Origin: Candidatus Kapaibacterium sp.
GTDB lineage: Bacteria > Bacteroidota > Ignavibacteria > Kapaibacteriales > NICIL-2
Reading direction: 5' to 3'
NCBI GenBank assembly: GCA_026003475.1
Contig: BPHJ01000001.1
Location: forward strand, 444,545-508,544
Length of the DNA: 64,000 nt
A model generated the notes under the pieces. The model ran no database searches. It worked only from the letters and a program-made list of their open reading frames with translations, and was not told where the DNA came from. This document shows, piece by piece, positions 16,899-26,815 of this stretch. The translations under genes and the position numbers were made by a program. How positions within the stretch are numbered: the first letter of the stretch is position 1; every line of letters begins with the position of its first letter.

Positions 16899-19688
16899 GT
16901 GCGAGCCTTTTTCGGACTGGTGTTTGTTGTCGTTGTTGGTGTAGCGGTAGCTGAACCGAGCTGGCTCTATGTTCGTGTGTATCGGCAAGCTCTTCCGCTT
17001 GTGCAAAGTCAGACGCTCTGGCTCGGTGCTGGCACCACCGTCGAGCGGAAGCTCCTTGCACCGGAACAAACGCTCCGCTGGCAGCTCCTTGAGGGCAAAA
17101 CGATTCGGCTCACTCAATCGCGTCGGGTAGCAATCGAGAATGCCGAGGAACCGCTCCTCCGCACGCTGGTGGTGCGCTACGATGGAGAGCTGCCGCCCGT
17201 AAAATTTTGCCAGTTCTTGATGGCGCATCATCCGCTTGTCGAGTATGCCGAACCTGCCCGTCGTCAACGGCTGCTCTCGACGCCCAATGATCCACTTTTC
17301 TCCGAGCAGGCATACCTCCAAGCGATCGAAGCACCGGCTGCGTGGGATGTGACGACGGGGTCTTCCGGGGTGCTCGTGGGTATCTCCGATAGCGGGGTTC
17401 GCATCACGCATGAAGATTTGAGTGCTGCTGTCGCTATCAACACTGGCGAAGTTCCCGGTAATGGTCTCGATGACGATGGCAACGGCTACCCCGATGACTA
17501 CCGCGGCTACAATCTCAGTTGGCGCGACGACCAAACAGCAGCGGATAACGTTGTCCATCCAACCAATGGCCACGGAACCAGCGTTGCGGGCATTGTTGCA
17601 GCGGTTCAGAACAACGGCAAAGGAATCAGTGGCATTGCGCCGGGCTGCCGTATCGTGCCGATCAAAGCGACACCCAACGCCACCGATGGGTACATTCTCT
17701 TCGGGTATGAATCGCTCATTTATGCAGCAGTTCGGGGCTGTGCCGTCGTCAACTGCAGTTGGGGGAACGAGGATCAAGCACCCAGCCCGATTGAGGAAAG
17801 CATCATTGCCTATGCGGTGGCACGCGATGTGGCAATTGTTGCTTCCAGTGGCAACGGCACCGGTACTCAACCGATGTATCCAGCAGCATACCCTGGCGTG
17901 CTCGGTGTAGGCGAAACAGAGGTTGATGGCAGAATTGTCCCGGGCACAGGCATTGGCGCGCACTGTAAAATTCTTGCTCCTGGCAGTGGTGCTCGTACAA
18001 CCGGCAGCGCTTCTGATGCAGATTACACCTACTTTTCGGGGACATCATCGGCAGCCCCGATGGTCAGCGGTGTGGTGGCTCTGGTTCGGTCGCGCTACCG
18101 GCAGCTCACAGCACTGCAAGCACTCGAGCACGTCCGCCTTTCGGTGCGGGATATCAGTAGCGTCAATCCAGAGATTGCCATGCTCCTGCCGGGTATGGTC
18201 AACGCCCGCCGAGCACTTGAACGTGATCCATTCTCAACGCCGGCAATCGTTCCGCTTCGCACCGAGCTTCGCCGACTCGATGGCGCTGTCGTGCAACGCG
18301 GTGCGGTCGGGGATACACTCCAGGTGTTTGTGCATGCCGTCAACCGTTTGGGGAGCGGATCGCAGCTCCGCTGGACGCTGCAGGTGATCCAATCATGGGG
18401 TGGGGAAACCGATGCTGTCTCGGTCTTGGATGCGACGGTCACACGGCCGACGGTTGCTGCCGGTGAGGAGCTGCTTATAGGTCCGTTCTCACTGGTCATC
18501 ACGCGCGCTGAACCGCTGTTACACTTTTTCCGGCTCTCGGTGAGTGGGCGGGGCAGTGGCGGAGCGGACTACCAGGACGTTGCATTGCTTCCGTTCTATC
18601 CAACAGCCGATTGGGTGACGATCGAAGGCGATAGTCTCCGGCTTTCAGTCGGAGACTACGGATGGATTGGGCGTAATGCCGGCTCGGGACAGGAACTCAA
18701 GGGCGAAGGACTTGCCGTCCGGCAGCTTGGTTCGTTGCTCTATGGAGGCGGTGTGTTTGCGGTGCACTTCCCGACCGAGCAGGTCCGAAGCGGTATCGAA
18801 GGCGATGCACTGGCCACCGACAACGACTTTGTGCCACTTACCATCGTGCACGATACCAATTGGAGCCAGCGCGTGCTTCGCGATACCACCAACTCGCGAG
18901 GCACTGCTATCGGCATCACGCTCGACGAGCAGTTCGGCGTACTCGACCGCTCGACGATCCATCTTCGCACCAAGCTGACCAATTCGAGCCAAGCATCATT
19001 GCAGGATATTGCCGTCGGGTACTTCTTCGATTTTGATCTTGCGCCATCGGGTGATAGTTCGACGGTGAGTTTGCTGTTTCAGCGGAGCGGCGCTTGTGCT
19101 GAAATAATGGAGCGAACAAGTCGCGATCCCATTGCAGTTGCCCTGGTTCGGTCAAATGAGCAGGATGCACAGTTGCAGTGCGCTGGCTTGGATGCATCCT
19201 ATGCACGGGTTGGCAATTTCATCCCCGAGCGGAAAATGGAGTCGCTCCGCCGAGGAACTGACCTGCAGTTCGGTAGCTTGGGGGATAAATCCATTGTTGT
19301 CGGTGCACGTTTCGCCGGACCCGTTGCACCAGCCGAGAGCAGGACCATGGACATCTACGTGCTCGTCGGCCGTGACCGCACGGAGCTGCGCCAGCGTGCC
19401 GAGGCACTATCAGCGATCGAGTACCGTTTGCCACCAGAAGGCATCAGCATCACTCCACAGCCAGCAGCCGGCGATGCAGTTGTTGCGATCTGTCCTTCGG
19501 CAATTGTTGGAACGCCAACGCAATGGCAGCTCCGGACACTCGATGGGCGTAGCATCGGGGAGCAAACATTTGCGACTACGCCAGAGCAAGTCGTTGTGCC
19601 GCTGTCGTCGGTTGCAAGTGGTGTGTACGTGCTCGTAGTGCGTTCGGGAGGCGTTCTGTATCGGCAGCGCTTGGTTCGGCTGCGCTAA
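16899..19688 (+). CDS. Subtilisin-like serine protease (S8) with T9SS sorting domain
   Basis: 929 residues from GTG 16899, immediately followed by a signal peptide (MRAFFGLVFVVVVGVAVA). The S8 catalytic triad is complete: D164 in GISDSGV, H225 in NGHGTSVAG and S383 in SGTSSAAPMVSG. A propeptide-like region lies between the signal and the catalytic domain. A long region after about residue 440 carries beta-sandwich-like segments. The last ~80 residues (ITPQPAAGDAVVA to SGVYVLVVRSGG) are a T9SS type-A-like sorting domain. The protein is expected to be secreted or surface-anchored. Confidence 0.9.
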   Translation: MRAFFGLVFVVVVGVAVAEPSWLYVRVYRQALPLVQSQTLWLGAGTTVERKLLAPEQTLRWQLLEGKTIRLTQSRRVAIENAEEPLLRTLVVRYDGELPPVKFCQFLMAHHPLVEYAEPARRQRLLSTPNDPLFSEQAYLQAIEAPAAWDVTTGSSGVLVGISDSGVRITHEDLSAAVAINTGEVPGNGLDDDGNGYPDDYRGYNLSWRDDQTAADNVVHPTNGHGTSVAGIVAAVQNNGKGISGIAPGCRIVPIKATPNATDGYILFGYESLIYAAVRGCAVVNCSWGNEDQAPSPIEESIIAYAVARDVAIVASSGNGTGTQPMYPAAYPGVLGVGETEVDGRIVPGTGIGAHCKILAPGSGARTTGSASDADYTYFSGTSSAAPMVSGVVALVRSRYRQLTALQALEHVRLSVRDISSVNPEIAMLLPGMVNARRALERDPFSTPAIVPLRTELRRLDGAVVQRGAVGDTLQVFVHAVNRLGSGSQLRWTLQVIQSWGGETDAVSVLDATVTRPTVAAGEELLIGPFSLVITRAEPLLHFFRLSVSGRGSGGADYQDVALLPFYPTADWVTIEGDSLRLSVGDYGWIGRNAGSGQELKGEGLAVRQLGSLLYGGGVFAVHFPTEQVRSGIEGDALATDNDFVPLTIVHDTNWSQRVLRDTTNSRGTAIGITLDEQFGVLDRSTIHLRTKLTNSSQASLQDIAVGYFFDFDLAPSGDSSTVSLLFQRSGACAEIMERTSRDPIAVALVRSNEQDAQLQCAGLDASYARVGNFIPERKMESLRRGTDLQFGSLGDKSIVVGARFAGPVAPAESRTMDIYVLVGRDRTELRQRAEALSAIEYRLPPEGISITPQPAAGDAVVAICPSAIVGTPTQWQLRTLDGRSIGEQTFATTPEQVVVPLSSVASGVYVLVVRSGGVLYRQRLVRLR

Positions 19689-19714
19689 TGTACCCACGAG
19701 CCTGCCACACGCCG

Positions 19715-19722
19715 TAATTTCG
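19715..19722 (+). promoter_or_regulatory. Putative -7 element for tRNA-Leu / tig
   Basis: TAATTTCG, 22 bases before the tRNA 5' end. It may drive the tRNA and, by read-through, tig-clpP-clpX, because only 39 bases separate the tRNA from tig. Confidence 0.4.
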
Positions 19723-19743
19723 CAGCGCCGCACGGTTGAATGT

Positions 19744-19828
19744 GCGGACGTGGCGGAATTGGCAGACGCACCAGACTTAGGATCTGGCGGGGTAACCCGT
19801 GAGAGTTCGAGTCTCTCCGTCCGCACCA
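19744..19828 (+). tRNA. tRNA-Leu (anticodon UAG)
   Basis: 85 bases including the encoded CCA. The acceptor stem GCGGACG pairs with CGTCCGC, the anticodon stem CCAGA pairs with TCTGG around the loop CTTAGGA (anticodon TAG), there is a long variable arm as in class II tRNAs, and the T loop is TTCGAGT. It reads CUN leucine codons. Confidence 0.97.
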
Positions 19829-19867
19829 GGAGCTATCGTTTTTTCCACTATTGACCGAGGTTTTCCC

Positions 19868-21151
19868 GTGCAAACCACACTAACGACCATTGGGGGATTG
19901 CGCCGCAGCGTTGAGATCACGCTCAGCTACGATGAACTGGCACCCCATTTCGAACGTGCATACAGCGAAGTTCAGCGCGACTTGCAATTGGAAGGTTTCC
20001 GAAAGGGCAAAGTGCCGATGGACATTATTAAGTCCCGGTACGGCGACAAAATCGAACGCGATGCACTCGGCGACATTGCCAGCGATGCATTCCGCACAGC
20101 TGCCCGAGAGCATGAACTCGATGTGATCGGCACGCCTGTTCTGGTGGAAATGAACCGCACTGCTGAGCGGGGCGCCCGCTTTGTCATTGAATTCGAGGTG
20201 ATGCCAACCATTTCGCTCCGCCCCTACGACGAGATCGAGATCGTCAAACCCATCCGCCAGATTAGCGAGGTGGATGTTGATGAGGAACTCTACAACCTGC
20301 AGCTCCGATCAGCCAAGCTGGAGCCAGCCGACCAAATCACCGATTCGATGTACGTGGTCAAGTTGAAATTCTCTCCGGTTGATCCACAAACGAATGCGCC
20401 AATTCTTGGTGGTAAGGAGCAAGAGTTTTTCCTTGACGACGAGCGAATGGATCCACTACTCCGCAGCGAGCTGATCAATCTTCGCGTCGGGGATAGCTTC
20501 GTCTATCGCACCGAACACCAGGGAGACGAACACGGGGATCAACCGCATCAGCATGTGTACCATGTGACCGTCCAGCAGATTCAGCGTGTGGTTCTGCCAG
20601 AGTTGAACCAGGAATTCATCACCTCGCTTAGCGGTGGCAGGCTCAGCACCGAAGATGCCCTGCGTCAGGATATTCGTCGCTCGCTGGAGGAATACTGGGA
20701 AAAAGAACTTGCCAACTACCTTCGCGAACGGTTGGTGGATGCGATGGTCGAAGCCCACGATTTCGAGGTTCCCGATGGGCTTGTCCGGGTCATGGCGGAA
20801 GAATTCGCTGACGAAGCACTCCAGCGCGGCAAAGACGATAAGCGGATGCAGCAAATCCCTCGCGAACAACTCATCGAATACTTCCTGCCACAGGCTGAAC
20901 AGGCGGTGCGATGGCAGTTGATTGCCGACACTATTTTGCGCACCGAAAACATCACGCTCAACAACGAGCAACTCGCCGACATTGCTGCTCGCTACGGCGT
21001 AGATACAGAGCAGCTGAAGATGGCACTGGAACAAAATGCCAGTCTGCGTAACCGCTTGCTGACGGATGCGCTCTTCGACTTTCTTTTTGCGCGGGTGCGC
21101 GTGGTCGAGCGTCCCTACGACGAGCTGCTCGAACAAGGTGGCGACGCCTAA
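19868..21151 (+). CDS. tig: Trigger factor
   Basis: 427 residues from GTG 19868, with GAGG 7 bases upstream. The open frame runs back into the tRNA, so the earlier start is rejected. Ribosome-bound chaperone and peptidyl-prolyl isomerase. The ribosome-binding signature is in LEGFRKGKVPMDIIKSRYG near residue 40. The FKBP-like middle domain is present but divergent (GGKEQEFFLDDERMDPLL, VGDSFVYRTEHQ) with a His-rich insertion, so isomerase activity is uncertain. The helical C-terminal domain follows. It is the first gene of the classic tig-clpP-clpX order. Confidence 0.95.
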   Translation: MQTTLTTIGGLRRSVEITLSYDELAPHFERAYSEVQRDLQLEGFRKGKVPMDIIKSRYGDKIERDALGDIASDAFRTAAREHELDVIGTPVLVEMNRTAERGARFVIEFEVMPTISLRPYDEIEIVKPIRQISEVDVDEELYNLQLRSAKLEPADQITDSMYVVKLKFSPVDPQTNAPILGGKEQEFFLDDERMDPLLRSELINLRVGDSFVYRTEHQGDEHGDQPHQHVYHVTVQQIQRVVLPELNQEFITSLSGGRLSTEDALRQDIRRSLEEYWEKELANYLRERLVDAMVEAHDFEVPDGLVRVMAEEFADEALQRGKDDKRMQQIPREQLIEYFLPQAEQAVRWQLIADTILRTENITLNNEQLADIAARYGVDTEQLKMALEQNASLRNRLLTDALFDFLFARVRVVERPYDELLEQGGDA

Positions 21152-21211
21152 TAAATCGCTGCACGCTGCGTCAATGGCACCTGCATTGTTTACCGTTGTC
21201 AATCCACGTGT

Positions 21212-21829
21212 ATGGAGCTTGTTTCGTTCGATCCGCGCAATCAGCTTGTTCCGATCGTCATCGAGCAGACCAGTCGGGGCGAGCGCTCCTACGACATTTA
21301 TTCACGCCTGCTCAAAGAGCGCATTATCTTCATCGGAACACCAATTGATGACTACGTTGCCTCGTTGGTGATTGCCCAGCTACTGTTCCTTGCCAGCGAA
21401 GACCCCAGCAAAGACATTTTCATGTACATCAACTCTCCGGGTGGAAGCGTTACTGCTGGCATGGCGATTTATGACACGATGCAGTACATCAAGCCGGATA
21501 TTGCTACCTACTGCGTGGGCGTGGCAGCCTCGATGGCGCAAGTTCTGCTCTGTGCTGGTGCGAAAGGAAAGCGTTACGCACTCCCGCACTCACGCATTCT
21601 GATGCATCAGCCACTGGGGCGAACCCAGGGACAAGCAACCGATATCGAGCTGTTTACCAAAGAGATGCTTCGCATTCGCGATATGCTCTACCACGTCATC
21701 GCACGGCACACCGGCAAGACCTACGACCAAGTCAAGCGCGATGCCGATCGCGATAACTACATGTCTGCCGAGGAAGCGCTCCAATACGGTATTGTTGATC
21801 ATGTCCTTGCCAGCACAAAAGAAGTCTAA
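21212..21829 (+). CDS. clpP: ATP-dependent Clp protease proteolytic subunit
   Basis: 205 residues. Forms the tetradecameric serine protease that works with ClpX. Catalytic Ser107 (GVAASMAQ), His132 (RILMHQP) and Asp181 (DRDNYMSA) are all present. It lies 60 bases after tig and 18 before clpX, consistent with one operon. Confidence 0.97.
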   Translation: MELVSFDPRNQLVPIVIEQTSRGERSYDIYSRLLKERIIFIGTPIDDYVASLVIAQLLFLASEDPSKDIFMYINSPGGSVTAGMAIYDTMQYIKPDIATYCVGVAASMAQVLLCAGAKGKRYALPHSRILMHQPLGRTQGQATDIELFTKEMLRIRDMLYHVIARHTGKTYDQVKRDADRDNYMSAEEALQYGIVDHVLASTKEV

Positions 21830-21847
21830 ACCACCGCTCTATTTCTG

Positions 21848-23101
21848 ATGAGCAAAGAGTACACCTGCTCATTCTGCGGACGCTCTGCCCACGAGGTGAC
21901 GACGCTCATCACGGGCAACAATGCGAACATTTGCGACATCTGCGTTATCAACTCGCTTGTCATGTTGCAGAGTCGCCAGCGGGAGCGGCAATCAGCAGCG
22001 CCCCAGCCGAGATTGACGCTGCCCAAGCCATCGGAGATCAAGGCCCAACTCGATAGCTACGTTGTCGGACAGGAAGAAGCCAAACGCGCGCTCGCCGTTG
22101 CCGTCTACAACCACTACAAGCGCGTATTGGGTGGGAGTGTGCTCGGCATGTTCGAAGATGTCGAGGTGGATAAAAGCAATATTCTGCTCATCGGTCCAAC
22201 AGGCACGGGGAAAACGCTCCTGGCACGTACGCTGGCGAAAATCCTCGATGTGCCCTTTGCGATCGCCGATGCGACCACGCTCACCGAAGCGGGCTACGTC
22301 GGCGACGATGTAGAGTCAATCATTTCGGCGCTCTTGCAGAATGCCGACTACAATGTTGCGCGCGCCGAAATGGGAATCATCTACATCGACGAAATTGACA
22401 AGATCACGCGCAAGAGCGATTCTCCCAGTATCACGCGCGATGTCTCGGGTGAAGGAGTTCAACAAGCCCTGCTCAAACTCCTGGAAGGGACCATTGCCGG
22501 CGTGCCCCCACGAGGTGGACGCAAGCATCCCGAACAACCACTGCTGCAGGTGAACACACGTAACATTCTGTTCATTTGCGGCGGAGCTTTCGACGGACTC
22601 GAAAAGATCATTGCGCGGCGGATGCGCTCGACCGCAATTGGCTTCCATAATCCTGGAACAACCAGCGTCGAGGAAACCTATGCGCTCCTGAGTCACGTCG
22701 AGCCGGAAGATTTGCTCAAGTACGGCTTCATCCCAGAGTTCATTGGTCGCTTGCCAGTGATGGTTGCGCTCCATCCGCTCGATGATGATGCAATGCTGAA
22801 CATCCTTACCCAACCGAAGAATGCGCTGGTCAAGCAGTACCAAAAACTCTTCGCAATGGAGGGTGTCGAGTTGGAGTTCGAGCGTGATGCATTGATGGAA
22901 GTGGTTCGCCGCGCACGGGAGCGACGCACCGGCGCGCGTGGATTGCGCTCGATCTTGGAGGAAGTGATGCTGCCAATCATGTACGAGTTGCCGGAGCTGC
23001 GGGGAGTTCGTCGAGTCCGAATACCGGCAAGCGTTATCCGCAGTGAGTCGCCGGCAGTGCTTGAGTACGAGAGTGCGCCATCGGCAACCGAAGCAGCCTA
23101 A
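21848..23101 (+). CDS. clpX: ATP-dependent Clp protease ATP-binding subunit
   Basis: 417 residues. AAA+ unfoldase that feeds ClpP. The N-terminal zinc-binding domain has C7, C10, C29 and C32. Walker A is GPTGTGKT (about 116-123), Walker [11 protein letters not shown], with [15 protein letters not shown], and the C-terminal sensor region REWLGARG-like stretch reads [16 protein letters not shown]. Its stop shares the four bases CTAA with the convergent kynA stop. Confidence 0.97.
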   Translation: MSKEYTCSFCGRSAHEVTTLITGNNANICDICVINSLVMLQSRQRERQSAAPQPRLTLPKPSEIKAQLDSYVVGQEEAKRALAVAVYNHYKRVLGGSVLGMFEDVEVDKSNILLIGPTGTGKTLLARTLAKILDVPFAIADATTLTEAGYVGDDVESIISALLQNADYNVARAEMGIIYIDEIDKITRKSDSPSITRDVSGEGVQQALLKLLEGTIAGVPPRGGRKHPEQPLLQVNTRNILFICGGAFDGLEKIIARRMRSTAIGFHNPGTTSVEETYALLSHVEPEDLLKYGFIPEFIGRLPVMVALHPLDDDAMLNILTQPKNALVKQYQKLFAMEGVELEFERDALMEVVRRARERRTGARGLRSILEEVMLPIMYELPELRGVRRVRIPASVIRSESPAVLEYESAPSATEAA

Positions 23102-24192
23102 CGTAGGTCGTCGTGATTGACTTCTGCGACAAAGTGCAGGCGCTGGGCAATATCGTCGGGCAGTGGTGGAACGCGTGAAGAGGGCAGGATATAGCTGCTC
23201 AGCGCTGCAAGGTCTGCAAATACCCGGTGCTCAAGCACGGTTTTCATCAAGTAGTCAAAGCCACTCGAACCACCAGTGCCGGTGCGCTGACCAATCATCC
23301 GACTTACCATCAGCGCGTGGCGAAAGCGGAACATACTCAACCGTTTGTCCAGTTCAAGAATCGCGTCGAGGAAACGGAAGGGCTGTTGCAGCAGGGGATA
23401 ATGCGAATACACTGTGATGAACAATGCCGCCAATGTTGCTCGCTGGGAAAGGCGCTTTTCGCCACGCTCGACCAGTTGAGCATAGGCAGTGGGGTCGAAC
23501 AACGCCCCAAAGTGTGCTTCCAAACGGCTGATTTGCTCGAGCTGTCGCTGGCGCTCGGAAGGGTGGAGCGTTGATATCGAAGCCAATTCAGCGCGGTCGT
23601 GTTCGAAGATTTGCTCAACTGCCTGACGGTATGCGTCCAAGAACCGATACGAGCCCGATTCCATAAACGGCATCTTTTCGAGCCAGTGCTCTACAGCGCG
23701 GAAGAGTGTCGGCCCGCGTTCGATCTGCTCGAGCGTGCGGCGGTCTTCCTCCCGCAGCCGGGAACGGTAGCCAGCAGCATCAATCTGCACACGCCGGCTT
23801 TCGTCAACACCAACGAGAACTTCCAGCATCCGGAACTGCACCGACTCAAATCCACTGGCGGGGTAGAGCAGGTCGCGAAACTCCATGAATTGCTGCGGGG
23901 TCATCGTCTCGAGCACGTCGAAGTGACCATCGAACACATTCATAATCATCAGCATTCGGCGGATACGGTCGAGCGCGATGCCCACGTCGGATTCCGGCAC
24001 GTAGGGTTGGCTCAAGCGTGCAATCACATCGCGGAGTTCCCAGAGCAGTTGCTTGAACCAGAGCTCGAAGGCTTGGTGAACGATGATGAAGAGCATCTCA
24101 TCGTGTGCTGTGGCGCCTGCTTCCGTGCTCCGCAGCGTTTGCGCGCCGAGAATCTTTTCGAGCTGGAGATAGTCGCCGTAGTAAAGTCGCAT
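23098..24192 (-). CDS. kynA: Tryptophan 2,3-dioxygenase
   Basis: 364 residues. Haem enzyme that opens the tryptophan indole ring to N-formylkynurenine, the first step of the kynurenine pathway. Seen: [20 protein letters not shown], the family's substrate and haem-pocket signature, and [24 protein letters not shown] (the proximal His region; named here as two adjoining motifs). It starts 9 bases after the RDD gene, so both probably share a transcript. No other kynurenine gene lies in the window. Confidence 0.93.
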   Translation of the reverse strand: MRLYYGDYLQLEKILGAQTLRSTEAGATAHDEMLFIIVHQAFELWFKQLLWELRDVIARLSQPYVPESDVGIALDRIRRMLMIMNVFDGHFDVLETMTPQQFMEFRDLLYPASGFESVQFRMLEVLVGVDESRRVQIDAAGYRSRLREEDRRTLEQIERGPTLFRAVEHWLEKMPFMESGSYRFLDAYRQAVEQIFEHDRAELASISTLHPSERQRQLEQISRLEAHFGALFDPTAYAQLVERGEKRLSQRATLAALFITVYSHYPLLQQPFRFLDAILELDKRLSMFRFRHALMVSRMIGQRTGTGGSSGFDYLMKTVLEHRVFADLAALSSYILPSSRVPPLPDDIAQRLHFVAEVNHDDLR

Positions 24193-24201
24193 TTGGGTGT
24201 G

Positions 24202-24819
24202 CTATGTCAATGATTCTGCCGCTCGGATGCCCTCACGACGGTAAACCGCTGTCTTTGCGATCAAGTCATGGAGAGCTTGACGATTGGCGCCAAGCACAAA
24301 AAAACATCCGATGAAGATAACCACGCCGACAATGGTTGCCAACGTGCTCAAGATGGAGGTTGCTGTCACCGTAGCCACAATATTGAGCACCGACGATAGC
24401 CCGGTTTTGACAAACCAGCGCGTTGCCAGTGTTGCAGTGGGAGCAACCGTTGCATCGGCAGTGGCGATTTTGATGCCAAGCATCATTTTACCCGGTGTTG
24501 CTGCCATCGCGATTTCTGTCAGCGAGTAGAGCACTGCAACAATTGTTCCGACGATGCCCCAGAGAATGCCCATCTTGGTGTATCCACTGATCATCTCAGC
24601 CTGATCGGTATCAAACTCTGCCAACGCGGCGTTCTGCTCTTCCAGTTGTGCAGCGATCTGCTTTTCGACCAGCGGCTCGAAGGAGGAACCAGCGACAGCG
24701 TACACTATCCCCGACAGCATGACAATGATGATCACATCGAGGAGGGCTGCACCAAACCGCCGTCCGAAGCCGATACGTTCTGCTGTTGGTGGCATCGAGG
24801 TATCGAATGTATCCGTCAT
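24202..24819 (-). CDS. RDD family membrane protein
   Basis: 205 residues from ATG 24819, with GGGAG upstream. The first membrane segment is preceded by ERIGFGRRFGAALLDVIII, the Arg/Asp signature of RDD proteins, and ATPGKMMLGIKI is also typical. Four hydrophobic segments are visible, with an acidic, Gln-rich loop after the first. The family's role is unclear; transport links have been proposed for some members. It is encoded with kynA, which may or may not be meaningful. Confidence 0.8.
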   Translation of the reverse strand: MTDTFDTSMPPTAERIGFGRRFGAALLDVIIIVMLSGIVYAVAGSSFEPLVEKQIAAQLEEQNAALAEFDTDQAEMISGYTKMGILWGIVGTIVAVLYSLTEIAMAATPGKMMLGIKIATADATVAPTATLATRWFVKTGLSSVLNIVATVTATSILSTLATIVGVVIFIGCFFVLGANRQALHDLIAKTAVYRREGIRAAESLT

Positions 24820-24868
24820 GGGTAGACTCCCAGATTGATGAAACATGCGCTGCCCGGGCTGGGCTGCG

Positions 24869-24876
24869 CGAATATA
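24869..24876 (-). promoter_or_regulatory. Putative -7 element, RDD-kynA run
   Basis: TATATTCG on the minus strand, in the same 11-base block found before the outer-membrane protein gene at 9550-9560. It lies between the stop of the MTHFR gene and the RDD start, with a leader of about 45 bases. Confidence 0.4.
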
Positions 24877-24881
24877 CGCTG

Positions 24882-26795
24882 CTATGGATTGCCGGTTTCA
24901 GAGACGATACCTACCCGCCGGAGCACCTCGATTGCGACGGTGTAGCGCCGAAACGGTGGCATCAGGTACACACCGTCGGCATGGTGCCGAACGGCGGCCA
25001 GAAACTCGGCTGCGATTGCGATACCTTCCTCGGCAGCGGCTGCACTGGTTGGTGCGCGGCCTAAGCGCTCCCGCGCCCATCCCGGAATAACCATCCCAGG
25101 CACTTCGTAGTGTAAGAACTCCGCATGGCGGATGCTACGAAGGGGGAGAACGCCAACGATAAACCGCGCAGGCAAAGTCCGCACGCGTTCCCGAAACCGA
25201 AGCCAGAGCTCAACATCGAAGACCGGTTGAGTGAAGACAGCTTCTGCGCCTTCGGCAACTTTGAGAGCAAGGCGATCGAGTTCTCGTTCGAGGTCCTCAG
25301 CGCAGGGATTGCAAGCACAGGCAATGCAGAAGCGCGTGCTACCGCCGAGCGGATTGCCCGCAAGGTCGCGTCCGCTGTTCATCATGCGGAGAGCGCGAAT
25401 CAACCCGACGGCATCGAGATCGCCAACGCTGGTAGCACGCGGAAAATCGCCAATATGCGTTGGGTCCCCACTGATTGCCAAGATATTTTGAACGCCGAGC
25501 ATTGCAGCGCCTAACAGGTCGCTTTGCAGTGCAACCATGTTGCGATCGCGGCATGCAAGGTGGGTGATGCACTCGATTCCCGTTTGCTGGTGGACAATTG
25601 CGCTGAGCATGATGGAATTGACCCGAAGCCGTGCGCGAGCACCATCGCTGATGTTGACCGCATCAATCCCATGGCGACGCAAGTATGCAGCACCCTCGAG
25701 AACGCTCTGCATGTCGAGTCCGCGGGGAATATCCAGCTCAACTGTGGTGATGAAACGATTCTGCAAGGCACGAGCAAATCCAGACGGCTCCAGTGCTGGT
25801 TGTGCCGGAGCAAGGTGTGCCTCGCGGTGTCGCGATGGCGGCTCGATGTGCACTGGTGGTTCGGCTGCAAGTGCAGCGGCAATGGCACGGATGTGCTCAA
25901 CGCTCGAACCGCGGTCGGTACCGATGATGCGAACGCCGAGCGCGACAAGGTGGCGAACGGACCGAGCGACGTAGTCGGTATCGGACCGGTAGGTGATCGT
26001 GCCTCGGTTGTTGGTTGGAATGCTCGTGTCTGGCAGTGCGACAATCGGTAGTTGCGTGCCCTGACGCATTGCGGCGATGATACCGTGCATGCGCTGTGGT
26101 CCGACCGTCCCGCTTGCGCCGATGGCAGCTACCGGGTGCGATGCGAGCAACCGCGCGACATCTGCCGGGAACGAGGTCGCCAACACAGCACCATCTTCGG
26201 GGAAGGCTTTCAGGGCAATGATCGGTGTACCGTTGGCAAGGGGAGCGACAGTTTCCAGCGCCAGGATAAGCTCATCGAGTTCCACAAACGACTTGAGCAC
26301 GAGTGCATCGCATCCACCGTCGAGCAGGGCAATGGCCTGCTCGGCGAGGGCACGGCGCAGCAGCTCTGGTGTCAGCGGTCCGATAGGTTGCAGCATCTGG
26401 GGTGGCGGACCAATCACCCCTGCCACGTAGGCAGTGCGAGTGGCTGCTTTGCGAGCAATCCACACCGCCTTGCGATTGAGTTCATAGACCTTGTTGGCAC
26501 GATCGAGCTGGGCAAGCCAGAGTCGGCTTGCGCGTTCGGTTGGCGTTAGCAGCAATTCGGCGCCAGCTTGAACAAACAGACCGAATACCTCTTCCAACGC
26601 AAGGGGCGCTTGGAGAGCAAGCAACTCGGCACGGTCAGCAATGCGGCTCTGGGTTTCCTGCTCAACCGATCCAACAGCAATCAGCGGCGTTGGGTGGTGG
26701 AGTCGTTCGCGAAAGGGTGTGCGCTCTGGTGGCACCGTCACTATCGAGCGGTTGGTGTACAACGCAAAATTCGCATTTTTGCCATTGCTTGTCAT
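24882..26795 (-). CDS. Fusion: degenerate homocysteine S-methyltransferase domain + methylenetetrahydrofolate reductase
   Basis: 637 residues. The C-terminal half (about 345-637) is a good MetF domain that reduces 5,10-methylene-THF to 5-methyl-THF with FAD: FITTVELDIPRGLD carries the catalytic Glu, and ITHLACRDRN, ILAISGDPTH and FTQPVFDVELW follow. The N-terminal half aligns by eye along the homocysteine S-methyltransferase fold, but its key sites are replaced. The zinc-site GxNC segment reads GASGTVGP, and the GGCC-TTPEHI segment reads GTDRGSSVEHI. The N-terminal DGAMGT equivalent reads VGSVEQE. Zinc binding, and so methyl transfer, looks lost. The true start may lie slightly inside (GTG codons near residue 18). 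Its start is only 20 bases from the divergent acyl-CoA dehydrogenase. Confidence 0.88.
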   Translation of the reverse strand: MTSNGKNANFALYTNRSIVTVPPERTPFRERLHHPTPLIAVGSVEQETQSRIADRAELLALQAPLALEEVFGLFVQAGAELLLTPTERASRLWLAQLDRANKVYELNRKAVWIARKAATRTAYVAGVIGPPPQMLQPIGPLTPELLRRALAEQAIALLDGGCDALVLKSFVELDELILALETVAPLANGTPIIALKAFPEDGAVLATSFPADVARLLASHPVAAIGASGTVGPQRMHGIIAAMRQGTQLPIVALPDTSIPTNNRGTITYRSDTDYVARSVRHLVALGVRIIGTDRGSSVEHIRAIAAALAAEPPVHIEPPSRHREAHLAPAQPALEPSGFARALQNRFITTVELDIPRGLDMQSVLEGAAYLRRHGIDAVNISDGARARLRVNSIMLSAIVHQQTGIECITHLACRDRNMVALQSDLLGAAMLGVQNILAISGDPTHIGDFPRATSVGDLDAVGLIRALRMMNSGRDLAGNPLGGSTRFCIACACNPCAEDLERELDRLALKVAEGAEAVFTQPVFDVELWLRFRERVRTLPARFIVGVLPLRSIRHAEFLHYEVPGMVIPGWARERLGRAPTSAAAAEEGIAIAAEFLAAVRHHADGVYLMPPFRRYTVAIEVLRRVGIVSETGNP

Positions 26796-26815
26796 ACCGA
26801 CATTCGGACTGAACG

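Noticed and set aside
16620-17963. 447-residue minus-strand open frame over dnaX and the subtilase start
   Set aside because: It runs antisense to two well-supported genes, has Cys/His/Arg-rich composition with no motif, and crosses the divergent promoter region.
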